This document shows, piece after piece, positions 1-8,792 of a DNA stretch of 58,506 nucleotides; the first letter of the stretch is position 1, and each line of letters starts with the position of its first letter. The notes below the pieces were generated by a model, which saw nothing but the letters and a program-made list of their open reading frames with translations, ran no database searches and was not told where the DNA came from. The stretch spans positions 1 through 58,506 of the forward strand of contig JACIYJ010000012.1 of assembly GCA_014360015.1 (NCBI GenBank), in the 5' to 3' direction. This stretch comes from Candidatus Aminicenantota bacterium (GTDB taxonomy: Bacteria; Acidobacteriota; Aminicenantia; Aminicenantales; Saccharicenantaceae). Position numbers and translations under genes: made by a program.

Positions 1-318
1 AAGAAGGAGTATCAGGCTTTTGTGGAACGGTCGCATCAGACTGATGATAACGAGTTCTACATTCCGCAGATAGAACGCTGTGCGGACCTTAAGGAGTTTT
101 ACTTCAGAGCCTTGAGATGGCAGTTCATGTATAATACTTTGCGACATCACTCGACGCTGGGTATGACACCATACAAGAAGCTCAGGATGGAAACAAAGCT
201 TCCGAAGCTAATAGCGCTGTTTCCTGTGGTCCAGCTGGATAAGCTTGTCGATCTTTATCCAAAGCTCTTCCCCCAACCTGGATACCATGTATCAGCCAAG
301 GACAATGTTTTAGCCTAA
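1..318 (+). CDS. Transposase/integrase, C-terminal fragment (cut by window edge)
   Basis: The reading frame is open from the first base of the window and stops at 318, so only about the last 105 residues are visible. The segment RWQFMYNTLRHHSTLGMTP resembles the end of DDE integrase-type transposases (rve fold, IS3/IS481-like), where an 'N..R.H..LG..TP' motif follows the last catalytic Glu. The first two catalytic Asp residues would lie left of the window. It is followed at once by an AT-rich promoter region and a gene of different character, so this is the right end of an insertion element. I see no clear terminal inverted repeat. The family-level call (IS481 versus IS3) is uncertain; the transposase call is fairly safe. 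Confidence 0.7.
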   Translation, partial: KKEYQAFVERSHQTDDNEFYIPQIERCADLKEFYFRALRWQFMYNTLRHHSTLGMTPYKKLRMETKLPKLIALFPVVQLDKLVDLYPKLFPQPGYHVSAKDNVLA

Positions 319-331
319 AAGAAAAAACTTT

Positions 332-360
332 TTGACAATTTTAAACCCGGATGTTAATTT
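332..360 (+). promoter_or_regulatory. Candidate sigma70 promoter for the GWxTD gene at 394
   Basis: TTGACA at 332-337 is followed after 17 bases by TAATTT at 355-360. The predicted transcription start is near 367, giving a leader of about 27 nt before the ATG at 394. The -35 is perfect and the -10 is weaker. Confidence 0.5.
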
Positions 361-393
361 TATAAGGGATATCCCATGGGTAAAGGAAATCAC

Positions 394-1044
394 ATGGATA
401 AAAAATTCTTGACAATTCTTTTTACCCTTCTTTTTCTTTCAATAAGCTGTGGAATAAACTCCCTTCCTTCTAAGGATTCCTGGTACGCTAAGCACTATTT
501 CATCATGCAGGATTTCGAAAGAGATATCTATAAGCATTTGACTACTGAAGGCCGTCTGGAATTCCAAAAGCTTTTCTGGGAAGCCAGACATCAAATCGCT
601 AAGGAGCAGTTTGATGCCAGAATTGCTTATATCGAACGAGTTTATAAGACCGAAAATCACAGCCAGCCCTGGAATACTGACCGGGCCAGAGTTTATTTAC
701 TCAACGGACCACCGGCTTCGATTGATTACCGGCAGAATACTGACTGGGTAATGACCATGCAGCAAGGCACAGGAAGATCAGGTGGACAGGATATTAATGA
801 TCGCACCAACGAAGACATCCAGGCTAATACCGTAGAAATCTGGGTTTATCCTTATGACAAATATTTTGTCTACTACATTTTCACCTTCACTCCTCCCAAT
901 AGCTGGAAGCTCAGCCCATCAACCTTTCAAAATAATCAGTATCTTCAAGCCCTTGAGCAGCTCAACAAGGACCTGACTTACGGAATCATTGATGTCGAGG
1001 CTTACAAAGCCAAACTGGAAGCTCTGCCTCATAAGAAAAGCTAA
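394..1044 (+). CDS. GWxTD domain-containing protein, exported (possible lipoprotein)
   Basis: About 216 residues. I prefer the ATG at 394 over the in-frame ATG at 376 because AAAGGAAA lies just upstream of 394 and the product then begins MDKKFLTILF, a short basic start followed by a hydrophobic stretch. The stretch ends LSISC, so a lipoprotein cleavage site is possible but not a strong lipobox. The central part contains TDRARVYLLNGPP, the hallmark of the GWxTD domain (compare TDQGRIYIILGPP in the gene at 11705-13780). The function of this domain is not known; it is common in Acidobacteriota and Aminicenantes and is usually exported. This copy lacks the C-terminal TPRs of its paralogue. It stands alone between a transposase remnant and a tRNA gene. 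Confidence 0.7.
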   Translation: MDKKFLTILFTLLFLSISCGINSLPSKDSWYAKHYFIMQDFERDIYKHLTTEGRLEFQKLFWEARHQIAKEQFDARIAYIERVYKTENHSQPWNTDRARVYLLNGPPASIDYRQNTDWVMTMQQGTGRSGGQDINDRTNEDIQANTVEIWVYPYDKYFVYYIFTFTPPNSWKLSPSTFQNNQYLQALEQLNKDLTYGIIDVEAYKAKLEALPHKKS

Positions 1045-1084
1045 AAAGACAGCTGAAAAAAGAAATAGTAAGGGAAAAAAGAAG

Positions 1085-1157
1085 TAGCGCTACGGGGATT
1101 CGAACCCCGGTTTGATGGCTGAGAACCACCCGTCCTAGGCCTCTAGACGATAGCGCC
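1085..1157 (-). tRNA. tRNA-Glu (anticodon CTC)
   Basis: Read on the minus strand, the 73-nt sequence folds as a tRNA. The acceptor stem GGCGCTA pairs with TAGCGCT (one G-U at position 1-72), with discriminator A. The D arm TCGTCTAGAGGCCTAGGAC is typical of bacterial tRNA-Glu. The anticodon stem GGTGG/CCATC encloses the loop TTCTCAG, giving anticodon CTC. The T arm is CGGGG-TTCGAAT-CCCCG. CCA is not encoded. Confidence 0.93.
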
Positions 1158-1281
1158 GCAAGGCGGAAAAATAGCAAATTCTGTTCATTCTGTCAATAAA
1201 TCCGAGCCTAAAATCGCCCGTCCTGAAGGGTCATCTAAATCTGCATCCCGAAGACCTTACCCAAAATCTATTGCTCAAAAA

Positions 1282-2214
1282 TCAAATGTATTCGATGGTA
1301 GCCGGTGGCTTGGGTGTTATCTCATAAGCCACCCTGACCACAGCCGGAATTTCCTGGGTAATTCTTCTGGCCAGTTTGGTCAGTATGTCCCAGGGAACTG
1401 GAGTGGGCTGAGCGGTCATGGCATCCTGGCTTTCAACTGACCGGATGATGATGATGTGCCCGAACTTCCGTTTTCCTTCCACCACACCTGTTCCCATGTC
1501 ATTCATCAGGACGGCAAAGGCTTGGAAGGGTTGGAGCGGAGCCAGCTCTTCTTCCACAATCTTCGTTGCCTTCCTGACCAGTTCCACTCTCTCTGGAGTC
1601 ACTTCTCCAATTATTCTGGTGGCCAGAGCTGGTCCTGGAAAGGGCATTCTTTTGAAAATCACCTCCGGTAAACCAAGTTCCTTTCCTACTGCCCTGACTT
1701 CGTGCTTGAATAGCTCTTTTAGAGGTTCAATTATCTTAAAGCCAAAGCCTTTTTCTGGGTCGATACCGATCTGCTCAAGAATGTTATGCTGAGTCTTGAT
1801 GCCACCCTGGGTTTCGATGATGTCAGCGGCAATGGTTCCCTGAATCAAATATCTGGCTTTGCTTTTAAGGACTTCTCTTCCAAAAACCTTGTAAAAAGTG
1901 TATCTGAAAGCTTTTCTTTTTTCTTCAGGGTCAGTTTTTCCTTTGAGAGCCTCGAAAAACTCATTCTTAGCCTCGATGATGTCTATGTCTATTCCCAGGC
2001 GGGCAAAAGCTGACTTCACTTCCTGAGGCTCATTCTCTCGCATCAAGCCATGGTCAATAAAGATAACTTGAAGCTGGGGACCGAGAGCTCTATGAGCCAA
2101 GATAGTAGCCACCGAACTATCTACACCACCAGAAAGCGCAGAAATGGCTTTATTATTTCCTACTGTTTTTTTGATTTCTTCCACCTGTCTTTCGATGAAT
2201 TTTTTTGCATCCAT
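1282..2214 (-). CDS. guaA: GMP synthase, ATP-pyrophosphatase (PPase) subunit, stand-alone
   Basis: This protein aminates XMP to GMP in purine synthesis, using ammonia supplied by a glutaminase. It has the PP-loop motif SGGVDSS at residues 28-34 and the C-terminal GMP synthase dimerisation domain ending in KPPATIEYI. There is no glutamine amidotransferase domain, so at about 310 residues it matches the archaeal-type GuaAb subunit rather than the 500-residue fused bacterial enzyme. The glutaminase subunit is not in the window. I chose the ATG at 2214 because AGGGAGGG lies upstream and MDAKKFIERQ begins the conserved part; a longer frame starts at 2247 without support. The family is clear; the split architecture is the unusual feature. 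Confidence 0.92.
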   Translation of the reverse strand: MDAKKFIERQVEEIKKTVGNNKAISALSGGVDSSVATILAHRALGPQLQVIFIDHGLMRENEPQEVKSAFARLGIDIDIIEAKNEFFEALKGKTDPEEKRKAFRYTFYKVFGREVLKSKARYLIQGTIAADIIETQGGIKTQHNILEQIGIDPEKGFGFKIIEPLKELFKHEVRAVGKELGLPEVIFKRMPFPGPALATRIIGEVTPERVELVRKATKIVEEELAPLQPFQAFAVLMNDMGTGVVEGKRKFGHIIIIRSVESQDAMTAQPTPVPWDILTKLARRITQEIPAVVRVAYEITPKPPATIEYI

Positions 2215-2247
2215 TTTTCCCTCCCTGAAAATTGGCATAAAAATCAT

Positions 2248-2599
2248 ACAATAACTTCACGAATCAAGTCCAACCAAAATTTTTAACTTTCCGATGATTT
2301 TTTATTGATTTTTTTTGAAAAATGATGAATATTAGAATTAAAGTGAGGAGGGCCTCCATCCAAGGCGTAAGATTTGCTGGAGAAGGACGTCCCCCCGAGA
2401 GTCCTTCTCCCTGCCCTCCTCGGGAGGAGTTGTCATTTATTTAGTCGCCTTTCTCCTGTAAAAATTGAAAAAAATAATTTTTTTATTTTTTTACCCCCAT
2501 CTAAGGTATAATTGAACTTTCCATCGCCTTCGCTGCTTTTAATCCCAATATCAAATTGATAAAACCCGTCTCTCGTGATAGATTTATAGGGTATCGAAG
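2248..2599. other. Non-coding divergent intergenic region
   Basis: This lies between the divergently transcribed guaA and the hexomutase operon. No plausible gene is seen. It holds the nested inverted repeats at 2345-2421 (listed separately). An AT-rich stretch carries a perfect TATAAT at 2507-2512 on the plus strand with only a poor -35 (TATTTT, 17 bases upstream), a candidate promoter for the operon starting at 2600. Confidence 0.5.
2345..2421. repeat. Nested inverted repeats, possible structured RNA or cruciform
   Basis: The outer arms GAGGAGGGC (2345-2353) and GCCCTCCTC (2413-2421) are perfect complements. Inside them GGAGAAGGAC (2379-2388) pairs perfectly with GTCCTTCTCC (2401-2410) around a 12-base loop. 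A further overlapping hairpin CTCCTC/GAGGAG at 2418-2429 could compete with the outer stem, as in a switch. No T-run follows directly on either strand, so it is not a simple terminator. I do not recognise an RNA family. Confidence 0.6.
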
Positions 2600-3949
2600 A
2601 TGAAATTATTAAAATTGGGCATTTCAGGTGTTCGGGGAATAGTTGGAGAAACCATCACTCCTGAACTGGTTATAAATTTCACCAGCGCTTTCGGGACGAT
2701 GCTGGCCGCCGGTCCCGTTCTTGTGGGTCGGGACACCAGAAAATCAGGGCCGATGATCCAGGAAGCTGCAACCGCAGCCCTGCTTTCCACTGGTCATGAA
2801 GTCATTGACCTCGGAATTTGCCCAACTCCTATCATTCAGTATCTGGTGAAAAAGAACAGGGCCCGGGGAGCTGTCTCCATCACCGCCGGTCATAACTCAG
2901 CTGATTGGAATGCTCTTAATTTTATCAACAGTGATGGCACTTATCTTAACGAATTTCAGGGTTCAGAACTTCTGGATATCTACCATCTAAACCGTTTCAG
3001 CCAGAAATCGCTGAAGAAAGTACCAAGAGTTATCCACGAAATCAACCCGGAAGAATTCTATTTTGCCTGGCTTAAAAACAAATTAAACCTCGAGGAGATC
3101 AGTCGGGCCAGGTTCAAGGTGGTGGTCGACCCCTGCAACGGTGCTGGTTCTAAGTTTGTTGACCAGTTTTTCGATTTGTTGGGCTGTGAGCTGGTGGCCG
3201 TAAACAATGATGGTAATGGCTATTTCCCTCACGACCCTGAACCCAGACCCAGGAATGCCGGTGAAGTGGCTTCGCTGGTTAAAGCCACGGGGTCTAATAT
3301 CGGTTTCCTTTTAAACAGCGACGTCAGCCGGGTTTCTCTGGTGACGGAAGAGGGCGAAACTCTTTCTGAAGAGTATACATTTCCCATTGTTGCTAGCTAT
3401 TACCTGAAAAACCATCCCGGACCAGTGGTCACCAACCTATCAACTTCAATGATGATCAATGATGTCGCCAGAAAATACAAGGTACCGGTCATCCGAACAA
3501 GGGTCGGCCAATCAGCGGTTATCCAGACCATGATTCAGGAAGGCGCCTCAGTGGCCGGAGAAGGCAGCGGTGGTCTGGCCCTTAGGGATTTTCATCCAGC
3601 TTTTGACGGCTTTGTCATCATGGGCCTTGTCCTGGAAAGGATGGCGGTTGAACAGAAAAAACTCTCCGAATTAGTCAAGGAGCTTCCACGCTATCATATC
3701 GTCAAAGATAAAATTGTCTGTCCACCCCATCGCCTACATACATTGGTGGCTGAAACCAGAAAGCTTTATCCGGGGGAAGAAATCAACTCGGCTGACGGCC
3801 TCAGAATTACCAGGAAAGACGTCTGGGTTCATATAAGAGCTTCAACTACCGAACCCCTCATCAGAATAATCGCTGAAAGCTCTTCGCCAAACCGAGCCCA
3901 GCTTGAAGTGGATAAAGTTGTCTCATTTTTAAACAGGTTGATTGGTTAA
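2600..3949 (+). CDS. Phosphohexomutase-family protein lacking catalytic residues (probable pseudoenzyme)
   Basis: This is a full-length (449 aa) alpha-D-phosphohexomutase-fold protein with all four domains: start LGISGVRGIVGETITPE, sugar-binding loop GEGSGG and phosphate loop ASTTEPLIRIIAES. The residues that make the enzyme work are changed. The phosphoserine loop, normally TASHNP, reads TAGHNS, with Gly97 in place of the phosphorylated Ser. The metal loop, normally DxDxDR, reads NSDVSR at 239-244, so two of the three metal-binding Asp are lost. The rest is well conserved and the frame is intact, so it is not a decaying pseudogene. It precedes and almost abuts an intact paralogue at 3954. 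A regulatory or heteromeric partner role is an inference. Confidence 0.85.
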   Translation: MKLLKLGISGVRGIVGETITPELVINFTSAFGTMLAAGPVLVGRDTRKSGPMIQEAATAALLSTGHEVIDLGICPTPIIQYLVKKNRARGAVSITAGHNSADWNALNFINSDGTYLNEFQGSELLDIYHLNRFSQKSLKKVPRVIHEINPEEFYFAWLKNKLNLEEISRARFKVVVDPCNGAGSKFVDQFFDLLGCELVAVNNDGNGYFPHDPEPRPRNAGEVASLVKATGSNIGFLLNSDVSRVSLVTEEGETLSEEYTFPIVASYYLKNHPGPVVTNLSTSMMINDVARKYKVPVIRTRVGQSAVIQTMIQEGASVAGEGSGGLALRDFHPAFDGFVIMGLVLERMAVEQKKLSELVKELPRYHIVKDKIVCPPHRLHTLVAETRKLYPGEEINSADGLRITRKDVWVHIRASTTEPLIRIIAESSSPNRAQLEVDKVVSFLNRLIG

Positions 3950-3953
3950 AAAA

Positions 3954-5324
<1,371 letters not shown>

Positions 5325-5383
5325 ATAGAGGCAGCCGCTGAAGAAATATTAAAATAGCTTAATTTTTAAAAGGACAGCTAAGA

Positions 5384-8300
5384 ATGATTTTTAGAAGACA
5401 AAAAAACGGGGTCAACCAATATTTATTTACTACTATTTTAGTAGGATTTATTTTTCTCTTCACTCCATCAGGCCAGAGCCGGGCTGACAACCTGAGCTGG
5501 CTCCGGGGCTATGAACGGACAATCAGCGGCGAAAAAATTCTTTATCATTCTCCTTATCCTGGTTCACTTCCCGCTCTTCTGGTCAGGGCAACTGACGGCT
5601 TAGGAAGTGCTGAATGGAGGACAGAGAAAGTTCCGGAAAACTTCAGCCACCAGAAGGCCATCTTTGTTTTCCTGGGTGGCTTGGCCAACGGTAAGGGTGG
5701 TCATAATTTTTATCTGACAGTCGACGGCCATTCTACCCTGACCTTTAAAACTGCTAATGGTTCATCCCCCAAAAAGTGGATGGTCAGAAACAAGGAAGGA
5801 CTGGTCCTTTCTTTTGAGACTGCTCTGATTGACCAATTTGCTGAGCTTTTCGGTTATTTTTATCTTGAAGTTCCATCTTCCTTCTTTCATCCTGGTCAGC
5901 CCCTGAACCTTAAGCTTACCGCCGAAAAAGCCGGAAGCCAGGACTGGGTTATGGTTTTTGAATATCAGCTCACTTCCTGGGCTCGGCTTAAATCTCTGCC
6001 AGCTATCCGTAACTCCGCCCCACCCTGCCAGCTTTTACTTTTAGAACTCAGCCATTTTGGTCAGCCAGAAAAAGTCCAGATCCAGGTGGAGAGTGAACGG
6101 CTGGAGAAGCAACTTCAGACTGGTTATAATCAGTTCTACCTGGAGGTGCCACCCACTAACTCAGCTAAGGAAATAAAAGCCACAATTAAAAAAGGATCGC
6201 AAATTCTTTTTTCCTTAACCGCTGAACAGCATCCGGTAAAACTGATTGAAATCTGGCTTCTCCCCCACTCCCATTTGGACATCGGTTATTCCGACTATCA
6301 ACCGGTGGTCGAAAAAAAGCACTGGGAAAATTTCGAAAAAGCCATAGAATTAGCCGAAAAGAGCCTGACCTATCCAGAAGAAGCTCGTTTTAAATGGAAT
6401 GTGGAACAGCTCTGGGCCGTAGAAACCTATCTTCGGCAGGCCAGTCCGGAAAAGAAGCAGAGATTTTTTGAGGCGGTCAAAAAGGGCTGGATCGGTCTTC
6501 AGGCTACCTTAGCTAACGAGCTTACCGGACTATGCCATCCAGAAGAACTTTTTGAGCTGACATCTTACTCCCGAAAACTGGAAGATGAAGGATTACCACC
6601 GATAATTTCAGCTATGATTACTGACATTCCCAGTTATAGCTGGTCGTTTGTGCCGGCTCTGGCTCTTTCCGGAGTCAAATATCTTTCCAGTGGACCCAAC
6701 TATATGCCCACCCTGCCCGACAGCGGAGATAGAATCGGCTGGGCCCTTAAAACCTGGGCTGACCGACCATTCTACTGGGTCTCTCCTTCTGGCCAGGAGA
6801 AAATTCTTTTCTGGATGGCCGGTCGAGGCTATTCCTGGTTTCATGGCTTAAACCTCGGGAATTTCTCCCCTGAGAAAAAAAGAGAAATCTTAGAGTATGT
6901 CGAAGAACTGGAAAATAAAAATTATCCCTACTCCTTAGTCCAGGTCCGTTACACAGTCGGTGGAGATAATGGACCAACAGATACCAACCTCAGTCAGGCG
7001 GTCAAAAGCTGGAACGAAGAATTCATCACCCCTAAGCTGGTTATTGCCACCAGTGAAGAACTCTTCAAAGAGCTGGAAAAAAGACATGGTCAGGAAATAC
7101 CAGCTGTTCGCGGTGATTTTTCACCATACTGGGAAGACGGTGCTGCTTCCACGGCTAAGGAAACGGCTTTAAACCGCAATCTGAGCGACAGACTGATTCA
7201 GCTGGAGACGCTTTATTCTCTGCTTTTCCCCGCCATGTTTCCCCAGGCTGATTTTTACCAAGCCTGGAGAAATGTGGTCCTGTTCCATGAACACACCTGG
7301 GGTGCAGCCGACAGTATCTCCAATCCGGACGGAGAAAATGCCATCAAACAATGGGAATACAAAAAAGATTTTGTGAATAAGGCTAAAATCCTTATAGATT
7401 CCTTAGATAATAACCTCAAGAAGAAATACCTGAACGAAAGCCAAGGAAGCCAGTCAGATTCCACCGCCCTTGATATCTTCAACACCACTTCCTGGGAAAG
7501 ATCAGAAATAATTTACTTGCCGCCTAATCTGTCTTCAGGAAAAGACCTGGCCGTGGATGAGAACAATCAGGTCTTAAAATCTCAGAGACTGGGTGATGGC
7601 TCCTTAGCCGTGGAAATTACTGGTCTTCAGCCCTTCTCTTCGCGCAGAATCTGGCTTCGGCCAGGACAGGCTTTATCTCAAGGGACAGCTAAGGCCGGAC
7701 AGGATTTTCTGGAAAATGAATTTTTAAGGCTAAGAATTGACCCAAAGACCGGAGCCGTCAGCAGTCTGGTTTTTAAAAAATCAGGCCACCTGGAGCTGGT
7801 TGATTCTAAAAACTTTTCAGGTTTGAATGCCTATCTCTATGTAGCAGGAACCGACCCGAGAAAGGTTCAACCAGCCAGGTTGGTGAAGGTCTCTGTGCTC
7901 GAACCTGGGCCACTCGTAGCTTCCTTAGCTTTAGAATTGGAAGCTCCTGGCTGCCGAAAGCTTCAGACAATCATCAGAATAAACAGTCTGGACAGCCGGA
8001 TCGATTTCCTCAATCAGCTTAATAAAATAAAAGTCAGGGATAAAGAGAGCGTTCATTTCGCCTTTCCTTTCAATTTTCCAGAAGCCGAAGTCAAACTCGA
8101 CCTGGGCTGGGGCCTGGTCAATCCCTTCTTTGAAGAGATTCCCGGTGCCTGTAAGGATTTCTTTTCCATTCAGAAAGCAGCTTATCTCGTAAGACCTGAC
8201 CTGAGTCTGACCTGGGTTTCCCCCGATGTCCCCCTGGTTGAAATCGGCGAAATAACTGACGAAAGAAGAGTTGACGGTCATCCCCGAACCTGGAAAAAAG

Positions 8301-8752
8301 AGCTCCAGCCATCGACCACCTTTATTTCTTACGCTTTAAATAATTACTGGCATACCAATTATAAAGCTGACCAGGAAGGAGAGATTGTCCTGCGCTATTC
8401 CCTGCTACTTCAGCAGGGTTTTGATCTGAGCCAGGCCAAAAGAAAGAGTCTTGAAGTTTGCCAGCCACCGATCATTTTAGTTGCCCCAAAAAGCAACCAT
8501 CCTCTGAAATCGCAACTTCAGGTCAAGCCAGAAAGTGTCATAGTCACCCGACTGAAACCTTCAGCCGATGGCCGGGGCCTGATAGTCAGGCTTTTTAACT
8601 CTTCAGGAAAACCAGAAGAGGTGAATCTGACCGGACCGCTGGTCTCAGGCAAAAACTTCTTTTTCTCAAACTTAAAAGAAGAGAAACTCAGCCAGGTCCT
8701 CTGGCCGCTCCAACTTTCACCTTATGCCATCGTAACTTTAAGGCTTGACTGA
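5384..8752 (+). CDS. Secreted glycoside hydrolase family 38-like protein (alpha-mannosidase type)
   Basis: 1122 residues. An N-terminal hydrophobic segment (about 15-33) ending near PSGQSRA looks like a signal peptide. A beta-rich N-terminal region of about 280 residues precedes the GH38 core. The core has the zinc-binding motif HSHLDIGYSD (His297, Asp299), and Asp414 in MITDIPSYSW sits where the catalytic nucleophile occurs in GH38. Further family features are KETALNRNLSD and the region around FHEHTWGAADS. The C-terminal 400 residues resemble the GH38 beta-sandwich domains. Expected action is removal of alpha-mannose from glycans in the periplasm or outside the cell. It lies 59 nt after the hexomutase and 40 nt before the GH2 gene, in one plus-strand operon. 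Exact linkage specificity is unknown. Confidence 0.82.
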   Translation: MIFRRQKNGVNQYLFTTILVGFIFLFTPSGQSRADNLSWLRGYERTISGEKILYHSPYPGSLPALLVRATDGLGSAEWRTEKVPENFSHQKAIFVFLGGLANGKGGHNFYLTVDGHSTLTFKTANGSSPKKWMVRNKEGLVLSFETALIDQFAELFGYFYLEVPSSFFHPGQPLNLKLTAEKAGSQDWVMVFEYQLTSWARLKSLPAIRNSAPPCQLLLLELSHFGQPEKVQIQVESERLEKQLQTGYNQFYLEVPPTNSAKEIKATIKKGSQILFSLTAEQHPVKLIEIWLLPHSHLDIGYSDYQPVVEKKHWENFEKAIELAEKSLTYPEEARFKWNVEQLWAVETYLRQASPEKKQRFFEAVKKGWIGLQATLANELTGLCHPEELFELTSYSRKLEDEGLPPIISAMITDIPSYSWSFVPALALSGVKYLSSGPNYMPTLPDSGDRIGWALKTWADRPFYWVSPSGQEKILFWMAGRGYSWFHGLNLGNFSPEKKREILEYVEELENKNYPYSLVQVRYTVGGDNGPTDTNLSQAVKSWNEEFITPKLVIATSEELFKELEKRHGQEIPAVRGDFSPYWEDGAASTAKETALNRNLSDRLIQLETLYSLLFPAMFPQADFYQAWRNVVLFHEHTWGAADSISNPDGENAIKQWEYKKDFVNKAKILIDSLDNNLKKKYLNESQGSQSDSTALDIFNTTSWERSEIIYLPPNLSSGKDLAVDENNQVLKSQRLGDGSLAVEITGLQPFSSRRIWLRPGQALSQGTAKAGQDFLENEFLRLRIDPKTGAVSSLVFKKSGHLELVDSKNFSGLNAYLYVAGTDPRKVQPARLVKVSVLEPGPLVASLALELEAPGCRKLQTIIRINSLDSRIDFLNQLNKIKVRDKESVHFAFPFNFPEAEVKLDLGWGLVNPFFEEIPGACKDFFSIQKAAYLVRPDLSLTWVSPDVPLVEIGEITDERRVDGHPRTWKKELQPSTTFISYALNNYWHTNYKADQEGEIVLRYSLLLQQGFDLSQAKRKSLEVCQPPIILVAPKSNHPLKSQLQVKPESVIVTRLKPSADGRGLIVRLFNSSGKPEEVNLTGPLVSGKNFFFSNLKEEKLSQVLWPLQLSPYAIVTLRLD

Positions 8753-8792
8753 GAGTTTAAAGTATAATGGCCAAGGTAGTGAGGAGGCTACC

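Noticed and set aside
2600..3949. Reading the first hexomutase as an ordinary pseudogene
   Set aside because: The frame is intact and non-catalytic regions are well conserved, which fits a maintained pseudoenzyme better than decay.
8745..8768. TTGACT and TATAAT as a promoter for the GH2 gene
   Set aside because: The spacer is only 12 bases, too short for sigma70; the GH2 gene is more likely in the operon.
8745..8792. Start of the GH2 gene at 8745, inside the end of GH38
   Set aside because: GTG 8793 has a GAGGAGG ribosome site and gives a proper signal peptide; the extra 16 residues would precede it.
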